From: Thermococcus sp.
Lineage (GTDB): Archaea > Methanobacteriota_B > Thermococci > Thermococcales > Thermococcaceae
NCBI GenBank assembly: GCA_027035445.1
Contig: JALVUT010000106.1
Coordinates: 1 to 14,757 of the forward strand
Length of the DNA: 14,757 nucleotides
Direction of reading: 5' to 3'
The translations under genes and the position numbers were made by a program. This document shows, one piece after another, positions 13,158 through 14,757 of this stretch. The notes below the pieces were generated by a model, which saw nothing but the letters and a program-made list of their open reading frames with translations, ran no database searches and had not been told where the DNA came from. Every line of letters starts with the position of its first letter. Position 1 is the first letter of the stretch.

Positions 13158-13805
13158 ATGAGCCTTGAAGATGCCTACTTGGACCTTAAATACCTCCTCA
13201 ACAGGGGCTACCGGAAGAAGAGCGCCCTCGAATTCGTTGCCAACCACTACAGGCTGGAGGAAGAGGGACGACACCTTCTCGCCAGATGTGTATTTCCTGA
13301 CTCGTGGATCAAGGAGATCAGGAAAAAACTAGTGAGACCGGGGGAGATCAGAGGCCTAGAGCTCGCCGTAGACGGCTTCAACGTTCTCATAACCACCGAA
13401 TCCCTCCTTGAGGGAAAAGCAATACTCTGTGAGGATGGCCTCGTCAGGGATCTCAAATATCAGGGAAAATACCGGGTCAGCGGGAGGACGGGTCAGGTTG
13501 TAAAGGCCGTTCTGGAGGGACTGGCGGAACTCGAGGTTGGGAAGGCGGTTTTCTTCTACGGAAAGAACATCCCGAGGAGCGGACTAGTTAAAAAGCTCAC
13601 TGAGGAAAAGATGGCCGAACTCGGACTGAACGGAGATGTCATCCTCGTGAGGAGCCCTGACTTTGAGCTGAAGTCCTTTGAGAACGTCGCCACAGCCGAC
13701 GTTGGAATAATCTCAAAGGTCTCAAGGGTTTTTGATATCCCACTTTACCTCAGCGGGAAGATTAGGGGAGCGGTGGATTTCAGAGAACTCATCTTCACCC
13801 TCTGA
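13158..13805 (+). CDS. DUF434 / DUF5616 domain protein
   Basis: A 215-residue soluble protein. The N-terminal helical part (DAYLDLKYLLNRGYRKKSAL, EFVANHYRLEEEGRHLLARC, VFPDSW) matches my recollection of DUF434, and the remainder (LELAVDGFNVLITTESLLEG, KAVFFYGKNIPRSGLV, DVILVRSPDFELK, ATADVGIISK) of the companion DUF5616 domain. The second half has the look of a PIN/Toprim-like alpha/beta fold: an Asp in AVDGFNVLIT, later acidic DFE and a final ADVGI. A nuclease or nucleotide-binding role is conceivable but not established. It lies 32 nt downstream of the HD gene on the same strand and may be cotranscribed. The SD is weak (GAGGGATC). Confidence 0.75.
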   Translation: MSLEDAYLDLKYLLNRGYRKKSALEFVANHYRLEEEGRHLLARCVFPDSWIKEIRKKLVRPGEIRGLELAVDGFNVLITTESLLEGKAILCEDGLVRDLKYQGKYRVSGRTGQVVKAVLEGLAELEVGKAVFFYGKNIPRSGLVKKLTEEKMAELGLNGDVILVRSPDFELKSFENVATADVGIISKVSRVFDIPLYLSGKIRGAVDFRELIFTL

Positions 13806-13859
13806 AACCCCCCTCTCCTCGCTTATATGTTTTTCGAAATGCTGCAGATTCATTTGAAA

Positions 13860-13905
13860 CTTAAAAAAGGTTTAAGAAGAGGTTCTTAGTAAATTGATTA
13901 GTAAA
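13860..13905 (+). promoter_or_regulatory. Promoter region of the lipoprotein gene with inverted and direct repeats
   Basis: CTTAAA (13860-13865) and TTTAAG (13871-13876) form an inverted repeat overlapping TATA-like sequence. Downstream, TTAGTAAA occurs twice (13886-13893 and 13898-13905) with a period of 12 nt. Both sit where a repressor could act, but such AT-rich repeats can arise by chance. Confidence 0.3.
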
Positions 13906-13933
13906 AGCTACCTTAAAGGCCGGAGGGAATAAT

Positions 13934-14757
13934 ATGAAAAAACTTGGAGTTATAGTGCTGGTTTTACTCTTGTTCGGTCTGGCCTTTGCCAGTGGTTGTC
14001 TCGGCGGCGGGGGTAAGGGGAACACATCCAAGACGCATTCCGAATCCAGCAACTTGGGAAGCGGTTCCTCTACCAGTGGTACCGAAGGGAGCTCTGAAGG
14101 ATCTGGTGGGGGCACTGAAACCACCTCCTTTGCAACCTGGAGGGCTCCATGGGATGCGTACAATCCTGTTAACCTCAGCGGTGAAAAGTACTACATCACC
14201 TACGTCAGGTATACCTTTACAGTTAAGACCCCATCCGGAAAGCACACCTATGAGGTGGAGAAGAGGCGTGGCTACGTCAAAGCCCATGTCTATGCCAACG
14301 AGAACGGGCGGAAAAAGGACCTGGGTGTGTTCAACCTCTTCGCTTACTATGAAAAGCTGACACCGATTAACAACCCCAACATGACGGCTCCATTTGAATG
14401 CCTTATTCTGGTAAAGGAGAGAACCAACGCCACCGACGAGCACTTCCTCAACCCCCTGCCCAACTTTGGCGCCCTCGGCACTGGAGATAGTGTGGTGACC
14501 GAGATCAGGTACGGAAACAACTACTTCTACTGGAGCAATCCACCTGCAATAGGCCAGTACTCGGAGTCACCGTATACAGAAGGAGATATAGAGTCAGTAA
14601 TGAAAGGCTTCAGGGATTATGGAGATTATCTCGCCCAAGAATGGGTGAGCATACTGGGTTCGGGGGCATGGAAGGGGTTAAAGGGACACAATCTCTTGAG
14701 GAAGGACGAGTACAACTTCTCCTTTGCGGGAGGGAAGTATCACTTTAAGATAAAGCC
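13934..14757 (+). CDS. Secreted lipoprotein of unknown function, 3'-truncated
   Basis: The frame from ATG 13934 is open to the window end, with 274 complete codons. A lipoprotein signal is clear: MKK, hydrophobic core LGVIVLVLLLFGLAF, lipobox ASGC with Cys22, then LGGGG. Residues about 27-64 are a Ser/Thr/Gly/Glu linker typical of surface-anchored Thermococcales lipoproteins. The following domain is Tyr- and Trp-rich and beta-like (EKYYITYVRYTFTVKTPSGK, VKAHVYANENGRKKDLGVFN, YGNNYFYWSNPPAIGQYSES). No transport or peptidase motif is recognised. SD GGAGG lies 7 nt upstream of the ATG. The protein should be anchored to the outer face of the membrane. The missing C-terminus prevents a family call. 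Confidence 0.8.
   Translation, partial: MKKLGVIVLVLLLFGLAFASGCLGGGGKGNTSKTHSESSNLGSGSSTSGTEGSSEGSGGGTETTSFATWRAPWDAYNPVNLSGEKYYITYVRYTFTVKTPSGKHTYEVEKRRGYVKAHVYANENGRKKDLGVFNLFAYYEKLTPINNPNMTAPFECLILVKERTNATDEHFLNPLPNFGALGTGDSVVTEIRYGNNYFYWSNPPAIGQYSESPYTEGDIESVMKGFRDYGDYLAQEWVSILGSGAWKGLKGHNLLRKDEYNFSFAGGKYHFKIK

Noticed and set aside
13964..14443. Minus-strand 159-codon frame and plus-strand 124-codon frame over the lipoprotein gene
   Set aside because: The lipoprotein frame from 13934 has a signal peptide, lipobox and SD and stays open to the window edge; the others are shadows.

Overview
The window reads as chromosome from a hyperthermophilic euryarchaeon of the Thermococcales, most likely Thermococcus. 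The evidence is the three-subunit euryarchaeal RPA operon, an archaeal Sec61-beta, S6e and aIF2-gamma genes, a digeranylgeranylglyceryl phosphate synthase, BRE/TATA promoters with short leaders, and GGTGA/GGAGG ribosome binding sites about 5 nt before most starts. Several reading frames extend upstream through a GTG inside the Shine-Dalgarno; I chose the start 5 nt after the SD in those cases.

Layout. 1-446: 3' part of a ScpB-like chromosome segregation gene. 571-2805 (+): RPA41-RPA14-RPA32 operon. 2878-4100 (-): lipid synthesis gene for DGGGP synthase plus a small downstream hypothetical. 4145-5212 (-): Clp1/Grc3-type RNA 5'-kinase. 5407-5871 (+): Lrp/AsnC-type regulator with inverted repeats upstream, overlapping tail to tail with an EngB GTPase (6426-5818, -). 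6518-7180 (+): a PRC-barrel-like plus coiled-coil protein with CdvA-like architecture, divergent from engB and meeting a 56-residue SecG/Sec61-beta gene (7347-7177, -). 7348-7638: AT-rich stretch with a GC-rich, structured segment that has its own TATA box, followed by a 104-residue small protein. 8064-8441: ribosomal protein S6e.

8442-10581 is the accessory part. It separates S6e from aIF2-gamma, which are neighbours in other archaea (for example MJ1260/MJ1261). It is visibly more AT-rich and holds an exported protein, a glycine-zipper/tryptophan-rich protein that is probably its frameshifted C-terminal half, a four-helix membrane protein, and a second four-helix membrane gene broken by a frameshift. 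My inference is a decaying, laterally acquired secreted-toxin or bacteriocin-like locus with membrane (possibly immunity) partners.

10582-13805 returns to core genes: aIF2-gamma, a PIN-domain nuclease, an HD-domain phosphohydrolase and a DUF434-type protein. The window ends inside a lipoprotein gene (13934 onward). Overall it is mostly core information processing (segregation, ssDNA binding, RNA repair or processing, translation initiation, protein export). The unusual material is the 8.5-10.4 kb island, the structured element at 7.5 kb and the CdvA-like protein.
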